Origin: Mesostigma viride
Taxonomy: Eukaryota; Streptophyta; Mesostigmatophyceae; Mesostigmatales; Mesostigmataceae
Length of the DNA stretch: 23,984 nt
Assembly: GCA_009746045.1 (NCBI GenBank)
Contig: RPFO01001932.1
Location: 1 to 23,984 of the forward strand
Direction of reading: 5' to 3'
Below, in pieces: positions 8,395-15,889 of this stretch. Position numbers and translations under genes: made by a program. Numbering within the stretch: position 1 is the stretch's first letter; each line of letters begins with the position of its first letter. The notes under the pieces are model-generated. The model was given only the letters and a program-made list of their open reading frames with translations, made no database searches and was not told the origin of the DNA.

Positions 8395-8560
8395 CACGCG
8401 CGGGGGGAACAGGGAAACAGACAAGCACTCGGCGCGGAACGGGGGACACGCAGGGGGGAACGGGGGAACACGCAGGGGGGACACGCTGCGGGGTCCCCAA
8501 GCACTCGGCGCGGAACGGGGGGACACGCAGGGGGGAACAGGGGGAAAAGAGGGGGTCACT
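8395..8560. repeat. G-rich direct repeats
   Basis: Repeats built on CACGC-AGGGGGGAACGGGG, with interspersed ACTCGGCGCGGAACGGGG twice (around 8429 and 8503). Runs of five and six G are spaced closely enough to allow G-quadruplex formation on the plus strand. The repeats lie upstream of the 8261 gene and downstream of the 8944 gene. No coding frame is convincing. Confidence 0.5.
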
Positions 8561-8638
8561 CACGCAGTTGCTGGGAAGGGTTTAGGGGTGCCTTAGCCAC
8601 GGTGAAAGCCACCCTAAAGCCTTCCCAGCAACTACGTG
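8561..8638. terminator. Long imperfect hairpin (30-base arms)
   Basis: The arm 8561-8590 pairs with 8609-8638 with only about four mismatches, leaving an 18-base loop. The core AGTTGCTGGGAAGG is perfectly paired. It sits between two minus-strand genes, about 300 bases past the stop of the 8944-10263 gene. Pandoraviruses and mimiviruses are known to end transcripts at hairpins, so a 3' end function is possible; a relic of a foldback element is the alternative. Confidence 0.45.
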
Positions 8639-8943
8639 AGCTACCCCCCAGAGCCTCTGCAGCCCCCAGTCCCCCTGGACCCCCTAGACCCCCTAGACCC
8701 CTTGGACCCCCCGGAGCCCCCGGTCCGAACAGAAGTCCTGTAATCTCCACCGCCGCCGTCGCCTGTCCCGGCCCCGGGAGGCGGCGAAGGGGCAAACGAG
8801 GGGGGAGAAGGTAATCCACCTCCGACCGGCGAGAGGGGCCGGAGAGGCCCCGCCGATTTCGCTCGCCCCCCGCCCCGGGTCGCGCGGGCGGACGCGGCGA
8901 TCCTTGACCGCCGCGGTGACAAAGCTCTTGATGGCCTTGTCCT
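8639..8943. other. Intergenic GC-rich stretch with C-rich tandem repeats
   Basis: Between about 8660 and 8720 short units of the type CCCCCTAGAC are repeated in tandem. Collagen-like frames on both strands result from the repeat and are not taken as genes. Nothing else is recognised up to the stop of the 8944 gene. Confidence 0.4.
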
Positions 8944-10263
8944 TCACCCCCCGTCCCTGTTGGCGAGGCGCCACAAGGTCGGGTCGGACTCTGCCACCTG
9001 GTCAGACACCCACTCCGCCATGGTGGTGCTCTTCACCCAGTGATGGGTGTCGTACCCGTCCGGTGTGATCACCCTCTCGTACACCCCGTCCTCCCCGTTT
9101 GGCCCCCTCCTCACCCCCGCCCGCTCCCAGCGCTGTGAGAGGACCCGTAGGAGCACCTGGTACTCGTTGAGCCGCCACTCCCCGCTGCTGAGCCTCACGA
9201 TCGTGTGCGCGAGCTTCGAGTTGTCGTCCCTGCGCCTCCTGGACTCGATCATGCTGCTGACAGACTCGCGCGCGCTGTACACGACGGCGATGGCATGCAG
9301 GATGATATCCTGGACATCCATGCCGGCCTGGACGTCCACCATTCTCGCCCATATGGCCATGAGGCGGGAGATTGTGCGCGCGCACCGCGGCTCCATCTTC
9401 TCCACAATCTCGTTCAACGCGGTGGTTTCCATCACGTTGTTCCAGCACGCCGTCTGCAGTTCGGCCGCGCTCGCGTGGTCGGGGACGTCCGCGGGGCACA
9501 GCCCGAACACATCCGCCATAATATAGCCCAAGGCGTGGTCGATGATCGCCACCTGGGTGATGCTGGCCAACTCGTTCAGCTTCTCCTCGCCGAAGGTGTT
9601 GACCTCCTCCACGAATGCCGCGACCTCGCCTTCCTCGGACAGCAGGGTGCGAAACTCGGACGCGTCAAACCCCAACCCTCCCCCATCCGCTGACCCCCCT
9701 CCCACAGAGCCCCCGCCCCTGCCGAGCCCAGCTGAGCCCCCGAGCGCCGACCCTCCGCCCCTGCCGAGCCCAGCCGAGCCACCGAGCGCCGTCCCTCCGC
9801 TCCTTTCGGCGGCCGACCCCCCGACGGACGACGCATCCCCGCCCGCCCGCCTGCCAGCGGCGTCCACAGCGGCGTAGAAGGATGGAAGCTCGTCCTCGAT
9901 TTCTTCGTCGGACGCGATGAGATTGGACACCTCCTCGCCCTCCTCCTCGTTGTCGCTGCCCGCCTCCACGTCGTCAGACTCCTCGGCCATCATATCCACC
10001 ATGTCGGCCCCCGTCGGTCGGCGCCTTCGTCCGCCGGGGACGCCTCGCCTGCTGGCCGCCCCTTGCCCGCCGGGTACGCCTCGTCCGCTGGGTGTTCCTC
10101 GTCCGCTGGCCGTGACCCGTCCGCTGGGTGTACCTCGTCCGCTGGCCGTAACCCGTCCGCTGGGTGTACCTCGTCCGCTGGGCGTGACCCGTCCGCTGGG
10201 CGTGACCCGTCCGCTGGGCTCCATGGTCGGACTATGGACACAGTTGGGGGGCCTTCCATGCAT
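8944..10263 (-). CDS. Hypothetical protein with Ser/Gly/Arg repeat N-terminus and acidic segment
   Basis: The ATG at 10263 gives 439 residues; an ATG at 10224 fits better if the TATA-like box at 10285-10292 is used. The N-terminal 60 residues are tandem six-residue units P-S-G-R-(V/G)-T. Then follows an acidic stretch (EESDDVEAGSDNEEEGEE), a second Gly/Ser-rich repeat (ALGGSAGLGRGGGS twice), and a globular C-terminal region of about 230 residues without repeats, including RISRLMAIWARMVDVQAG and a Trp-rich end. The globular part is not recognised. The layout of a disordered, charged N-terminus before a helical domain is common in virion or nucleoprotein components of giant viruses, but that is only a suggestion. 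Divergent from the KilA-N gene at 10720. Confidence 0.6.
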   Translation of the reverse strand: MHGRPPNCVHSPTMEPSGRVTPSGRVTPSGRGTPSGRVTASGRGTPSGRVTASGRGTPSGRGVPGGQGAASRRGVPGGRRRRPTGADMVDMMAEESDDVEAGSDNEEEGEEVSNLIASDEEIEDELPSFYAAVDAAGRRAGGDASSVGGSAAERSGGTALGGSAGLGRGGGSALGGSAGLGRGGGSVGGGSADGGGLGFDASEFRTLLSEEGEVAAFVEEVNTFGEEKLNELASITQVAIIDHALGYIMADVFGLCPADVPDHASAAELQTACWNNVMETTALNEIVEKMEPRCARTISRLMAIWARMVDVQAGMDVQDIILHAIAVVYSARESVSSMIESRRRRDDNSKLAHTIVRLSSGEWRLNEYQVLLRVLSQRWERAGVRRGPNGEDGVYERVITPDGYDTHHWVKSTTMAEWVSDQVAESDPTLWRLANRDGG

Positions 10264-10284
10264 GGTGCCTACCTTGAAGCTCAC

Positions 10285-10292
10285 ATATTTAT
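10285..10292 (-). promoter_or_regulatory. TATA-like box for the 8944-10263 gene
   Basis: The minus strand reads ATAAATAT in otherwise GC-rich sequence. It lies 61 bases before the ATG at 10224, a good distance for a core promoter with a short leader, and 22 bases before the ATG at 10263. Confidence 0.35.
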
Positions 10293-10386
10293 GCTCTTCT
10301 GGTCGAAATCGATGACATCAGCCATACGGCACTGTCCGCGCCGTAACGTACCCCTTCGAGATTCTGATGAGATCACGAAATCCTCG

Positions 10387-10424
10387 AGATCTCGTCTGAG
10401 ATCTGCTGAGATCTCGGGAGATCT
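10387..10424. promoter_or_regulatory. Array of four AGATCT palindromes
   Basis: AGATCT occurs at 10387-10392, 10399-10404, 10409-10414 and 10419-10424, so centres are 12, 10 and 10 bases apart, about one helical turn. Degenerate GAGAT units precede it from about 10359. It lies between two divergent genes. A cooperative operator for a dimeric DNA-binding protein is a reasonable reading. Confidence 0.45.
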
Positions 10425-10472
10425 CTGACGAAAAAAAACGGCGCGGCGCGCCAGATTTTGGAAATAAAGACC

Positions 10473-10640
10473 ATGGCAGGGCTGCCCATCCCCAACCAAC
10501 TCACAAACCAAGTCCTTGACCTAACCGACGACCACGCGCTGGCGGGCGGGCAACAGCCGACAGGCGGCCCACATCCGACAGACGACCAACACACGACCGA
10601 CGACCAAGACCCGACCGACGGTCAACTTGACGAACGATAA
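10473..10640 (+). CDS. Possible small protein rich in Asp, Thr and Pro (doubtful)
   Basis: A 55-codon frame from the ATG at 10473 contains repeated PTDDQ-type units produced by the DNA repeat CGACCGACGAC. It lies just after the AGATCT array and before the KilA-N gene at 10720. It may be a short leader ORF or may only reflect the repeat. No family is recognised. Confidence 0.2.
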   Translation: MAGLPIPNQLTNQVLDLTDDHALAGGQQPTGGPHPTDDQHTTDDQDPTDGQLDER

Positions 10641-10719
10641 GGGCTTTTGCCGTGACTATCACACCACACCCGGCGGACGACCAGCCCCCGACCGACGACA
10701 GTCTCACTCAGCCAAAAAA

Positions 10720-12209
10720 ATGGCCGCTACCCAGGCACCGACCGTCAGCGTGCTGTTCACTTTCAAGCGGGAGACCGACAAGTTCTGGGTGTACACGCTG
10801 AGGCCCATCCCTGAGATGAAGGTGGACGCAGACACCGAGATCCGCGTGCGGAAGGCGGACACGATGGTCCACGGCCCCGACCTCACCAAGGCCGGCTCCA
10901 ACGGGACCAAGCGCTTCGACAGTTTTTTCAGAGGCGGGAACTCGGAATACGTCGAGTTGCTAAAAAAGCACATCACTCCGACAGCGGTTACGGAAGGAGA
11001 CCTTGACAGGCAAGTGTGTATATGTGCTTAGGGGGGTGTCCACACTTTTGTGGAGACGTCTGGGGTCCTTAGGGGGGGTGTCCACACTTTTGTGGAGACG
11101 TCTGGGGTCCTTAGGGGGGGTGTCCACACTTTTGTGGAGACGTCTGGGGTCCTTAGGGGGGTGTCCACACTTTTGTGGAGACGTCTGGGGTCCTTAGGGG
11201 GGGTGTCCTCAAAAGTGAGGAGATGCCTGAGGGTGTTGGGATGTTTCGGTACAGCCAGTGCAGACTGTCCTCTCGGGCAAGTTCGAAGTCGGCGTCCATC
11301 TTGTCCGCGTGTTTGGAGTGGTTGTACCTTCGCTCGTGAGAATGCATCTATCTGTGCTCACCCTGAACTTTATATACCTGCTGTGGTGCGCGCAGGCCCG
11401 CCCCCAAGATCGTGGACTCGGTGACCGGGGGGCTCAACGAGGACCGCGGCACGTGGATCCACCTCAAGCTGGTCAACAAGCTGGCCGCGTGGATCAGCGA
11501 CGAGTTCGCCATCCTGGCGGGGGACTGGGTGGACCGCCTGATGCGCGGGGACCCCACGATGATCGGGGTGGCCCGCGACATGTACGACCTGGCCAACGGG
11601 ACGAAGACGACGGTGTACATGGAGACGGCGCCGGCAGGGCCCTCGGGCGACAACAACAAGGCGGGGGAGCTGGAGACGGCGGCCAAGATGGCGGAGACCC
11701 GCATCCGGCTGGTGAAGGCCGAGCTGGAGCTGAAGGCCGTGATCGAGGAGGGACGCATCCGTCTGCTCACCGCGGTGGCGGCCCAGCAGAAGCTGCTGAT
11801 GGACAGCTCCCTGCGCATGTCCGATCGCGACCGGCTGTTTCTGCGGGACAAGGCGAACGACATCCTGTACACTGACCTGGTGGGGGGCAGGCCTGCAGGT
11901 GAGGGTCAGCAGCAGCAGGCGGAGGCCCCCCCCCGCAAGACCCTGGAGATCACTGCGGTGGCCAGGGAGATGGGGTACCACTTGGACGTGAAGGAGGCCG
12001 GCCTGATTGGCCGCAAGATGGCCCAGAAGTTCCGGGCCGCGTTCCCGGGGAAGGAGATCCCCAAGACGGAGCGGTTCGTGGACGGGGCCGTCAGGGCCGT
12101 GAACTGGTACGAGGACGTGCCCGCCCAGCGCGCGATGATGGAGGAGGCCGTGCGCGAGTTTGTAGAGGAGGCCCACAAGCGGCCCGCACAGAGCAGGAGA
12201 TTGGAGTAG
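10720..12209 (+). CDS. KilA-N domain protein, spliced, 367 residues
   Basis: Exon 1 is 10720-11009 and exon 2 is 11396-12209. The join restores one frame and brings together KVRK-type N-terminal and WIH-type C-terminal halves of a KilA-N DNA-binding domain: FWVYTLRP and IRVRKADTMVHGPDL in exon 1, DRGTWIHLKLVNKLAAWIS and EFA...DWVDRL in exon 2. After it comes a long charged helix (about residues 170-235), then AREMGYHLDVKEAGLIGRKM and PKTERFVDGAVRAVNWYED, a C-terminal module that often follows KilA-N in large DNA viruses. Likely a sequence-specific DNA-binding protein acting in the nucleus or viral factory. It is the best-preserved of three KilA-N genes here (also 422 and 20046). The AGATCT array lies about 300 bases upstream. 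Confidence 0.8.
11010..11395 (+). other. GC-AG intron in the KilA-N gene
   Basis: The exon/intron boundary reads GACAG|GCAAGTGTGT and the acceptor GCGCGCAG|G. Phase 2 splicing gives a continuous KilA-N domain. GCAAGT is the normal sequence of the minor GC-AG class of major-spliceosome introns. In-frame stops inside show that the segment is not translated. Confidence 0.7.
11031..11222 (+). repeat. Intronic minisatellite, five 42-base units each carrying a hairpin
   Basis: The unit GGGGGGTGTCCACACTTTTG with its following 22 bases repeats at 41-42 base spacing. Each of the first four units holds the inverted repeat TCCACACTTTTGTGGA (11039, 11081, 11123, 11164). The fifth has TCCTCAAAAGTGAGGA at 11206-11221, where one stem pair is changed on both sides and the loop is inverted, so pairing is kept. 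Confidence 0.75.
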
Positions 12210-12237
12210 AAGGCTTAAGACGTGTAGACCAGGTCCT

Positions 12238-12260
12238 TGCATCCATAACGAGTTTTATTA
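12238..12260. terminator. Convergent 3' end motif with minus-strand AATAAA
   Basis: TTTATT at 12255-12260 (AATAAA on the minus strand) lies about 30 bases past the stop of the coding remnant at 12291-12508. The surrounding TTGCATCCATAACGAGTTTTATT closely matches 7127-7148. It is also 30-50 bases past the stop of the plus-strand KilA-N gene. Confidence 0.4.
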
Positions 12261-12290
12261 ACTGATCATAAAGCTTATTTGAAATTCCAT

Positions 12291-12508
12291 TCATGGCGTG
12301 TCTCTCACAATCACCCCGTCCTTGTACATGTGCGTGCGGGTGAACACTTCGGGCGCCGCTAGCACAGACTTGCGGACGTCTTCCCGCAACAGGTAGCACG
12401 TGTACTTGATGTAGAATGTCTGCGGGAGGTGTTCGTCGTGACGGAGGTCGTGCTGCGTGTGGTCACTTTCCGTGTGGTGCTGGGTTCGAACCTCCGTAGT
12501 GTCATGGA
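12291..12508 (-). pseudogene. Unrecognised coding remnant
   Basis: A minus-strand frame reads QTFYIKYTCYLLREDVRKSV and ends VIVRDTP before a stop at about 12291, followed at a normal distance by a poly(A) signal. Amino acid composition of the last 45-50 codons looks like real protein. Upstream it becomes His/Thr/Asp-rich and reaches a stop in the AT-rich stretch at about 12520 with no ATG in frame. An ATG near 12511 is in another frame that would join by one added base. No family is recognised. It could be a truncated gene or a last exon. Confidence 0.4.
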
Positions 12509-12631
12509 TTAAAGGGTTTTATGATTTTTTTCTTTTTTTATATATTTTTGCTTTGGATTTTGATATTGTTTACCTTAGCAACCAACACACGTGAGGAAAG
12601 TAATGAGACTTGCTTTCATTCATTTTTAGAA
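12509..12631. other. AT-rich intergenic stretch
   Basis: This short T-rich region (on the plus strand) contrasts with its GC-rich surroundings. It has no ORF. It may be promoter-like sequence, an intron of the neighbouring remnant, or an inserted fragment; I cannot tell. Confidence 0.25.
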
Positions 12632-12790
12632 TCACATAGCTGCTAGGGCGGCCTCCCTGTTGGCTTTCTGGTTCGACTGCATTACCGTCTTGTTTTGCCC
12701 TTGACCAGGAAATTGGTTTTTAAGGTGCTCGACGTACACACGGGCCGGTCCCACTTGACACACCGCCCGATTTATGTCACCCTGTCCGCG
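12632..12790 (-). pseudogene. Possible GQGQ-family remnant
   Basis: The minus strand reads DINRAVCQVG and then VYVEHLKNQFPGQGQNKTVM before ending at 12632. NQFPGQGQNKT resembles the FRFSGQGQRDTPV core of the 4847 protein and NFKFPGRGQ of relatives elsewhere, but the RVTPDG signature and everything after the core are missing. It is divergent from 12802 and shares the GTCCGCGGAC palindrome region with it. Likely a decayed fragment; the similarity is short and could be coincidental. Confidence 0.35.
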
Positions 12791-12793
12791 GAC
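12784..12793. promoter_or_regulatory. GTCCGCGGAC palindrome upstream of the 12802 gene
   Basis: Identical to the palindromes at 4868 and 20016, here 8 bases before the ATG at 12802. The wider string ACCCTGTCCGCGGACGT is also found on the minus strand at 322-338, in front of the gene fragment at 264-344. Confidence 0.35.
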
Positions 12794-12801
12794 GTGTCGC
12801 G

Positions 12802-13178
12802 ATGGACGAGATCCTGTCCGGGTTGTCCAAGCTGAAGAGGATCCGCGAGGAGAATGCGGACGATAAGGCACTCACGGGACGGGGGGGGCACGAGGAAGCG
12901 GTTTTAAATGAACTGAAACACGACGTCCGCACCGTGCTAATGACCGAGTCCACATTGCTGGACCCGGAATCCATCCTGTCCATATGGAGACTGGTCACTG
13001 CGGCCGACGAACGCTTGCACAGGCGGGGGGGGCGCTGTTTTGGAGAGTGGTGGTCGGCGGTATCACGACCCGCGCGTCTAAACTGCCAACAAGCGAACGG
13101 GCCGCGTTCGTGGTGCGCGAGCTACTTAAGGCGGTCGGCGCGCCCTCGCAACTAAAAAACAGCGCGACTAGAAAGTAA
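12802..13178 (+). CDS. Small hypothetical protein (about 125 residues, one frame change)
   Basis: The frame from the ATG at 12802 is protein-like through SILSIWRLVTAADERLHRRG. It then meets a run of eight G (13025-13032), after which the next frame is the protein-like one: RVVVGGITTRASKLPTSERAAFVVRELLKAV, ending at 13178. One extra G would join them. Without it the product ends at 13155 with an unlikely Arg/Ser/Cys-rich tail. Predicted mostly helical, no recognised family. AATAAA at 13265-13270 follows. Either a sequencing error in the G run or true frameshift decay. Confidence 0.5.
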
Positions 13179-13239
13179 ACGCGTGCATGCCGCGCGCCCC
13201 GCGCGAGAATCCAACAAGATACCCATGCAAGCAAGCAAA

Positions 13240-13270
13240 TTTATTGGGAATTTATTCATTTGTAAATAAA
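13240..13270. terminator. Bidirectional poly(A) signals
   Basis: TTTATT at 13240-13245 and 13251-13256 gives AATAAA on the minus strand, about 80-100 bases past the stop of the J-domain gene. AATAAA at 13265-13270 on the plus strand serves the 12802-13178 gene. The two convergent genes therefore share a compact 3' region. Confidence 0.5.
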
Positions 13271-13337
13271 TACACGACCCCCACTTGTCGTCCACTCATG
13301 ATCAAACATAACACACTGAAATAAGATCTATAATACA

Positions 13338-14552
13338 TCACACTTTTGCGAAGAAGCTGCGAATGTCGCCATCCCTGCGGGGGACGGGGCGCGGCGGCGG
13401 CGGAGGAGGAGGAGCAGCAGGCGCGGTCTCGGCAAAGTCGTCGTAGATTTCTGACACGCGCTCCCTCACGCGCGCGCTGGGGGGCGCCACCCTGTCGGCA
13501 AACCTCCTCAGCCTGCGCCTCACGCCCAGCCTGCTCTGGTTCTCCTCCTCCCGGTCCCGCCCCCGCTTCCTAGGTCTGCTCTGGCCCTCGCCCCCCGACT
13601 CCTCCTCCTCCTCCTGCTGCTCGCGTGCTCCAGGTGGGAATCCCCACACGCACCCCGGCGTGACAGGGCGCCCCCTCTGCCGGCGCCGCCCAGGGGGCGA
13701 AGGGAGCCCGCTCTCCCTCGCAGAGGCCAGACAGGCTGACAGGCGTGAGGGGGGAGGGGCGGGCGTCGCAGAGGCCTGGGATGGCACGTAGTCCAGGGGG
13801 CGGTGGTCTGGATGCTCCATGTAAAACTGGTGCAATGTGTAGGTGGGGTCCTGGAGCTGCTTCCTCTCAAAAAGGATCTTCCACCTCTCCTTGGCCAGTG
13901 TGTCCAGCACCAGGTTATAAGCCCAGTCCCTCATCAAAGGGGGGGCAGGGCCGCGCACTCTGAACAGCTTGTCGGAAATCGCGGAGACGAGGGCCGCCGT
14001 CTTCTGACGCCCCCAGGAATCGACAGACGAAAACACGGCCTGCAGGTCCGCGATGGCGACGTCGTGGTTCGTGGGAAGATCACCGACGGCCACGACACAG
14101 TGGCAAATCATGTAGTCGGCGAAACGGCAGGCCTCCACCTCGCAGGACCGTTGAGAACGCATGCCGGCGTTGAACGCACGGGCCCACAAGTCGTCCCACT
14201 CCCCATCCTCCTGGGGTTGACGCCTCCCGCCCGACACCACGCGAAAATGGTACTCCCCTTCCGCAGCCTCGACGCGTTCCCACGAGGAGGTGAGCCGCTG
14301 GAAGGCGTCGGTGGCTTCTTGAATTCGGCATTTGTCTGGATGCAGCAAGAGCCTGAGACGTTTGTACACCTGGTTGGCTTCCTCTCTGTCCACCTGCAGC
14401 ACAGCCGTCTTCCTATCTCGAACAGCGAGGTAAATCCTCACGACGTCGTCCGCCAAGGGCAAGCATCCCAGGAGAATTCGGTCGAGGAGATCGCTCTTCT
14501 CGCCATCTCGCAATTTGGCAGCGGACTGGACAACGCCTGCGACGTTCCCCAT
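13338..14552 (-). CDS. J-domain protein with disordered C-terminus and FF-ending tail
   Basis: 404 residues from the ATG at 14552 (MGNVAGVVQSAAKL). The frame is open to 14870, but upstream lies the TATA box and leader region of the divergent gene, so I use 14552. Residues about 45-95 resemble a J domain: VYKRLRLLLHPDKC with the HPD motif at 71-73 and then ATDAFQRLTSSWE. The HPD loop is what stimulates Hsp70 ATPase, so it probably works as a co-chaperone with host or viral Hsp70. A middle helical region without known family follows, then a Pro/Arg/Glu-rich disordered segment with a likely nuclear localisation cluster (RPRKRGRDRE). The last residues, DIRSFFAKV, resemble a PCNA-binding box lacking its Gln. 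Confidence 0.65.
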   Translation of the reverse strand: MGNVAGVVQSAAKLRDGEKSDLLDRILLGCLPLADDVVRIYLAVRDRKTAVLQVDREEANQVYKRLRLLLHPDKCRIQEATDAFQRLTSSWERVEAAEGEYHFRVVSGGRRQPQEDGEWDDLWARAFNAGMRSQRSCEVEACRFADYMICHCVVAVGDLPTNHDVAIADLQAVFSSVDSWGRQKTAALVSAISDKLFRVRGPAPPLMRDWAYNLVLDTLAKERWKILFERKQLQDPTYTLHQFYMEHPDHRPLDYVPSQASATPAPPPSRLSACLASARESGLPSPPGRRRQRGRPVTPGCVWGFPPGAREQQEEEEESGGEGQSRPRKRGRDREEENQSRLGVRRRLRRFADRVAPPSARVRERVSEIYDDFAETAPAAPPPPPPPRPVPRRDGDIRSFFAKV

Positions 14553-14810
14553 GGAGCTGGCGGTCAGACGAGGAAGACGGTGGTGCCAAGCCAGCGGGGG
14601 GCTCGGGAGGGGCTCGGTGCAGCCCACTTGATGATCCCGCGCCAAGTGGATGGGCGGACGAGAGCCTGGTGGGCGGACGAAGATTCCGTCTGCTTCCAGT
14701 TCCCGCTGTCTTGGCTCCCCTTTGCCGCCCAAAATTCGCTTTTCCCGCGCCAGGGCGCCCGTGACATCAGCCGGATCTGGGCGCCCAAGTTCAAACGAAC
14801 GGCCGGTGGG

Positions 14811-14816
14811 TATAAA
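14811..14816 (+). promoter_or_regulatory. TATA box for the 14928 gene
   Basis: TATAAA in GC-rich sequence, 112 bases before the ATG at 14928, consistent with a leader of about 85 bases. It lies in the divergent region shared with the J-domain gene. Confidence 0.5.
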
Positions 14817-14927
14817 GACCCGCTCGTTTGTCCTGTGGGTCACCGCTCGACTGACGAACTCCCACCGCACTGACGGCTGACACCTCGCCGGACGGCTGCA
14901 CTCCCTCTCTCAGACTCGCCTACCACC

Positions 14928-15889
14928 ATGGCAAACACGTTCGCATCGGCACAAGACCGGAAGATCGCCAACGGTGAGCTGCACGTGACTGCGACTGCGC
15001 CTGGTAGCCGCTGCAGTGTGTGTGTTTTCAGGGTAGATTGGGGGGTCTCGCTCGTGTCGCGTTTCTGGTCGCCTGTTGGGTATTTCTCGAGAAGGGGCGC
15101 GCCTGCCCGTCTTGTTCCATGGCTGAAGAGGTTCCTGGCACTTCCTTCGCGAGCTTACGTTCCTAGCAAGCTTACGTTTCCCTGCCTGCCTGCTCGTGAT
15201 TTGTTCCATGGCTGAAGAGGGAAGGGCCAAGTAGCCACGGTTTATCTCGACCTGTCGTCTCGATCTTTTCCACATTCGGCGTTTCGCGTGCTTACGTTTC
15301 TCTTTCCCTTCTTCCCATGCCTGCCTGCTCGTGATTTGTTCCTCGGTGCGCTGCAGCCCGCTCCGGCATCGAATTGGGCACGAAGAGATACGCGCGGACC
15401 ATCGGGGCAGACGACGGTCGAGTGTACACCACCACGGCCATCGAGCCCGCTGGCGATGACCACCCCAACTCCCCTGGGATGCAAATCATGAACCAGCAGG
15501 TCGGGGCCGTCACGAATCGCCAAATCGCGGTGGTTTGGAAGCGCAAGAACGGTCAGCGTTTTGCCAAGGTGGTGTGCACCAACGCGAAGGGTGGCATCAG
15601 GGCACGTCAATACGTCATCAATGCGGGCGGCGAGCAGCGATACGCAGTGCGTCCGGTTCCGTTCGGCGCAGTTCCGGTGGAGAACGCCGCAAAAACTGTT
15701 TTTTTGTGGGAGGAGCGCGGCGTGGCCTGCTTGCTGGACTCCTCCCGGTACTGCAACGAGTCTGATTTCATCCGGGACGCTGGCGAGGCGAAGAAGGAGC
15801 CCAACTGCGAGTTGGTGTTTGGGAACGTGCAGGGGGTGACCGCCCTGCGGGTGCGGACCACCCAACGGATTTGGGGGGGCAAGAGCTGA
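14928..15889 (+). CDS. Hypothetical protein, spliced (192 residues as annotated; probably runs on)
   Basis: Exon 1 is 14928-14973 and exon 2 is 15357-15889. The ATG at 14928 follows ACCACC, a good initiation context. Splicing yields KIANARSGIELGTKRYAR across the junction (Ala codon split G|CC). The protein looks beta-rich: RQIAVVWKRKNGQRFAKVV, TVFLWEERGVACLL, CELVFGNVQGVTALRV. No family is recognised. It stops at 15889 just after a G7 run (15873-15879). With one more G the frame would continue into QELILDRSGTRFCV and the acidic protein ending at 16551, making a single product of roughly 410 residues. No separate promoter is visible for the downstream part, so a single gene is likely. Confidence 0.6.
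14974..15356 (+). other. GT-AG intron (383 bases)
   Basis: Donor CAACG|GTGAGC and acceptor GGTGCGCTGCAG|CC. It contains internal duplication: GATTTGTTCCATGGCTGAAGAGG-like and CTGCCTGCTCGTGATTTGTTCC segments occur two to three times between 15115 and 15342. Its length is almost equal to that of the KilA-N intron (386 bases). Confidence 0.65.

Noticed and set aside
6744-8559. Long open frames opposite and overlapping the 7254-8261 gene (up to 531 codons)
   Set aside because: They are rich in Arg, Pro, Gly and Ala, lack motifs, and result from strong GC bias at the third codon position of the real gene.
8556-8922. Collagen-like Gly-rich frames on the minus strand
   Set aside because: They arise from CCCCCTAGAC-type repeats and cross the long hairpin; no start context or conserved motif is seen.
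10063-10428. Plus-strand repeat protein of SAG(R/C) units
   Set aside because: It is the complement of the PSGRVT repeat of the 8944-10263 gene and runs into the regulatory AGATCT array.
11031-11222. CRISPR-like repeat array
   Set aside because: The units are contiguous with no unique spacers, lie inside an intron, and no Cas gene is present; it is a minisatellite.
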